Positions 46,054 through 48,023 of a stretch of 48,023 nt of DNA are shown piece after piece; positions within the stretch are counted from its first letter, which is position 1, and every line of letters starts with the position of its first letter. Under the pieces are notes generated by a model. It was not told where the DNA came from and ran no database searches. It saw only the letters and a list, made by a program, of their open reading frames with translations. A program made the translations under genes and the position numbers. The DNA is from Chromera velia. Its lineage: Eukaryota > Sar > Chromeraceae. The stretch lies in NCBI GenBank assembly GCA_018398765.1, contig JAHBMJ010000189.1, positions 6,202-54,224 on the forward strand, read 5' to 3'.

Positions 46054-46315
46054 GCTTGATTGCCAACTGATTGATTGATTGATGGGCTTGGAAGAGGATC
46101 GAGGGTGAATTCAGGAGGTGATCGATCAAAGAAACAGAAGATCCTAGAAAGTCTTCAAGAGACGGGCTCGAGGAAGCAGACGCCAAATAAACCCTCTCTG
46201 TTTGCACTTGTTCAGTCAACTCTTGTGACTGCTCAGACATACGCGACGTGGAATCACAAAAAAAAACCATGAAGATCTTTGCAGACTGTTTTCGCATTGT
46301 CGGTTTCACTTCACA
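46054..46315. other. RPB6 3' flank
   Basis: TTGATTGATTGATTGATGG follows 15 bases after the stop. AATAAA at 46187 is a candidate polyadenylation signal. Confidence 0.4.
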
Positions 46316-46325
46316 CGCAAGCACT

Positions 46326-46437
46326 CAGACACACACGCACACACACACACACACATACACACACATACACGCACACACACACACACATACACGCACACAC
46401 ACACACACATACACGCACACACACACACACACATACA

Positions 46438-46480
<43 letters not shown>

Positions 46481-46500
46481 TCACACTCACACACATGCAC
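46326..46500. repeat. CA microsatellite with CATA/CACG interruptions
   Basis: About 175 bases of CA repeats with ordered interruptions (ACACATACACGCACAC recurring three times). Protein frames across it are artefacts. Confidence 0.92.
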
Positions 46501-46626
46501 AGACACACCCACACCCTACCAGCTAGCGCTCCTTCTGTTGTTTTCGAGATTATTGATGATCTCTCCAGTGGTCTCTTCCAGGGTCTCTTTGTATTCTTCT
46601 GTCAGGCTCCCTAGCAGTCTCCTCAG

Positions 46627-46966
46627 CTAGGGGTAATTTTCAAACAAAAAAAAAAACAATTGGTCATTTTCACTTTTTTGTTTGTTGTTTTTTTTCTGAT
46701 GTCAAACTAAAAAATATGTTGTTTAAGTGTTGTTGATGTGTTACACGAATTAACACGAATCAACAAGTGTTGTTTAAGTGTTGTTATACTATTGTTTCTT
46801 TGTTATAATGATAAATGAATGTTGTTACACTATTATACAACTGTTGCTTTTATGTGACAAGGTCTTGCATATGGTTGTTATGTCTTGATAGAGGTCATCA
46901 TTGAAAAGCAAAAAAAAGATAATAAATTTACCCTGGAGACTTTTTTTTTTTTTTAATTACCCCTAG
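46627..46966. mobile_element. hAT-like MITE, 340 bp
   Basis: Terminal inverted repeats CTAGGGGTAATT / AATTACCCCTAG followed by A/T homopolymers, flanked by a perfect 8-bp target duplication CTCCTCAG (46619-46626 and 46967-46974). An 8-bp duplication with short tips containing a G run is typical of hAT transposons. No coding capacity; interior AT-rich with GTGTTGTTTAAGTGTTGTT-type repeats. Confidence 0.8.
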
Positions 46967-47194
46967 CTCCTCAGATACCATTCTGATACCCTAGTTTACA
47001 GTAGGGAACACTCTGTCGTCTTAGCTTTGGCGACAGATAGACATCTAGATATACATTTTAAGGGGGAGACACTAGCAAGGCAGCTAGTGCAAAACTATTA
47101 AATCAATCTCTAGCAATCAATCATTGACAATCAATCAAATCAATCAATCCTATACATTAAAAGTAATTTAAAATAATTTGCAATATTCTAATTA

Positions 47195-47315
47195 AGTGAT
47201 TGATTGATTGATTGATTGATAGGTTCCACATTAGGCCTTCCCGCTATATCTATCTGTTGCCAGAGCTAGCAGGGTGGAGCGTTCTTTAGCTAGGCTAAGG
47301 TATCAGACCCCGCCC
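47195..47315. repeat. GATT-tailed dispersed repeat
   Basis: Begins with GATT units at 47197-47220, like the block after the F-box-like gene, then non-coding sequence. On the minus strand it would end in a simple CAAT tail, as retroposons often do. Confidence 0.3.
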
Positions 47316-47875
47316 TCGGGGTAGTGACCAGATTTGATTTGATAGGATTTGATTTAATTTGAGGGTTTTTTCATACATGCCGCGTCCCCATACATGATTT
47401 AATTTGATTTGATTTGTTTTGATTTGAGCTTCAAGCTCAAATCTGACCAGATTTGAGGTAGATTTGAGGTTCAAAAGTTAAAGTCTAGAGGTCACTCTCG
47501 ACAACACTGAAGACGACATAACACAGTCAATACCACTAACAAATCCTAGAACAAATCTTAGAAAGCCCTAGAGACAAAAAAATCACTAAAAACTAGCTTT
47601 TGGACGTTTATATTGATGTACCTGAAACCGACGAAAGAATCTTTTTATGATTTTTTTTTTTTTTGCGCACAAAAAAGTGCGAAAACTCATTTGAGAGACT
47701 CGATGATGGATTGACCTTGAACGAAGATTTGAGGTTCAAAGATCAGATTTGAAGTAGATTTGATCGGATTTGATAGGCCCTATTATGCTAAAGTTTCCCA
47801 GGCCTAATATTTGATTTGAGGTTAAGCCCTCCTTCAAATCAAATTAAAACAAATCAAATCTGATCACTACCTCGA
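47316..47875. mobile_element. Fold-back element with TTTGAT-rich inverted arms
   Basis: Left arm 47316-47365 and right arm 47827-47875 are near-perfect inverted copies, e.g. GGTAGTGACCAGATTTGATT and its complement with one change. The interior repeats GATTTGAGGTTCAAA. No ORF. Target duplication not identified. Confidence 0.6.
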
Positions 47876-48010
47876 AGCCCACCAGAGCTGTCTGCTTCGG
47901 CTGCTGATACTTGACTGTTCGTTTTCTTCGGCCGCTGCTCTTGCCCCTAACAGGCTTTCTGGTCTGAAGATCGAATCGATACAACATAGGGGTGTAAAAT
48001 CTCTTTTGGA

Positions 48011-48023
48011 CGGGGGGGGGGGG
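48011..48023. other. Poly-G at window end
   Basis: The window stops in a G run, as do the gap at 31247 and the N at 4027 (within poly-C); likely a contig break at a homopolymer. Confidence 0.7.

Noticed and set aside
46311-46526. His-Thr and Cys-Val repeat proteins on both strands
   Set aside because: Pure CA microsatellite translations.

Overview
The window looks like nuclear DNA of an intron-rich unicellular eukaryote. Every host gene but one is split by canonical GT-AG introns, most ending in TGCAG, and I could join the exons by protein motif and reading phase. A flagellar-type kinesin-9, a microbial rhodopsin, a heparan-glucosaminide acetyltransferase-like protein and abundant microsatellites and LTR elements suggest a motile protist. 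A photosynthetic alveolate such as a chromerid would fit, but that is inference; nothing here fixes the species.

Host genes, left to right, alternate strand without exception up to 30.3 kb: kinesin-9 (-, 440-6653), a coiled-coil protein (+, 7615-10590), a microbial (type I) rhodopsin (-, 14246-17047), an unrecognised 685-residue protein (+, 17706-21462), an HGSNAT-like membrane acetyltransferase (-, 24313-27590) and an F-box/LRR-like protein (+, 28149-30335). They therefore form three head-to-head pairs with 0.55-0.96 kb between start codons. The RNA polymerase common subunit RPB6 (+, 45039-46053) follows the transposon block.

From 30.7 to 44.5 kb the DNA is nested LTR retrotransposons. Element D (30701-38396) has no recognisable pol. 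Its left LTR was split by a degraded Copia element (30981-36164, minus orientation, TSD CCACA), and its right LTR preserves the empty target site. Element C (38771-44525, TSD CTAGG) contains another pol-less element B (40603 to about 42975). Copia and B carry a primer site matching initiator Met tRNA. To the right lie a hAT-like MITE with an 8-bp target duplication (46627-46966) and a fold-back element (47316-47875).

The remaining non-coding DNA is dominated by a compound TCTG/purine-cassette repeat (9.0-11.2 kb), an AT-rich interspersed repeat family (22.5-23.9 kb) and dinucleotide microsatellites. The most interesting items are the rhodopsin, whose helix-C triad reads Q-T-Q while the Schiff-base Lys and second counterion Asp are kept, and the set of small LTR retroelements that appear to depend on enzymes from elsewhere.
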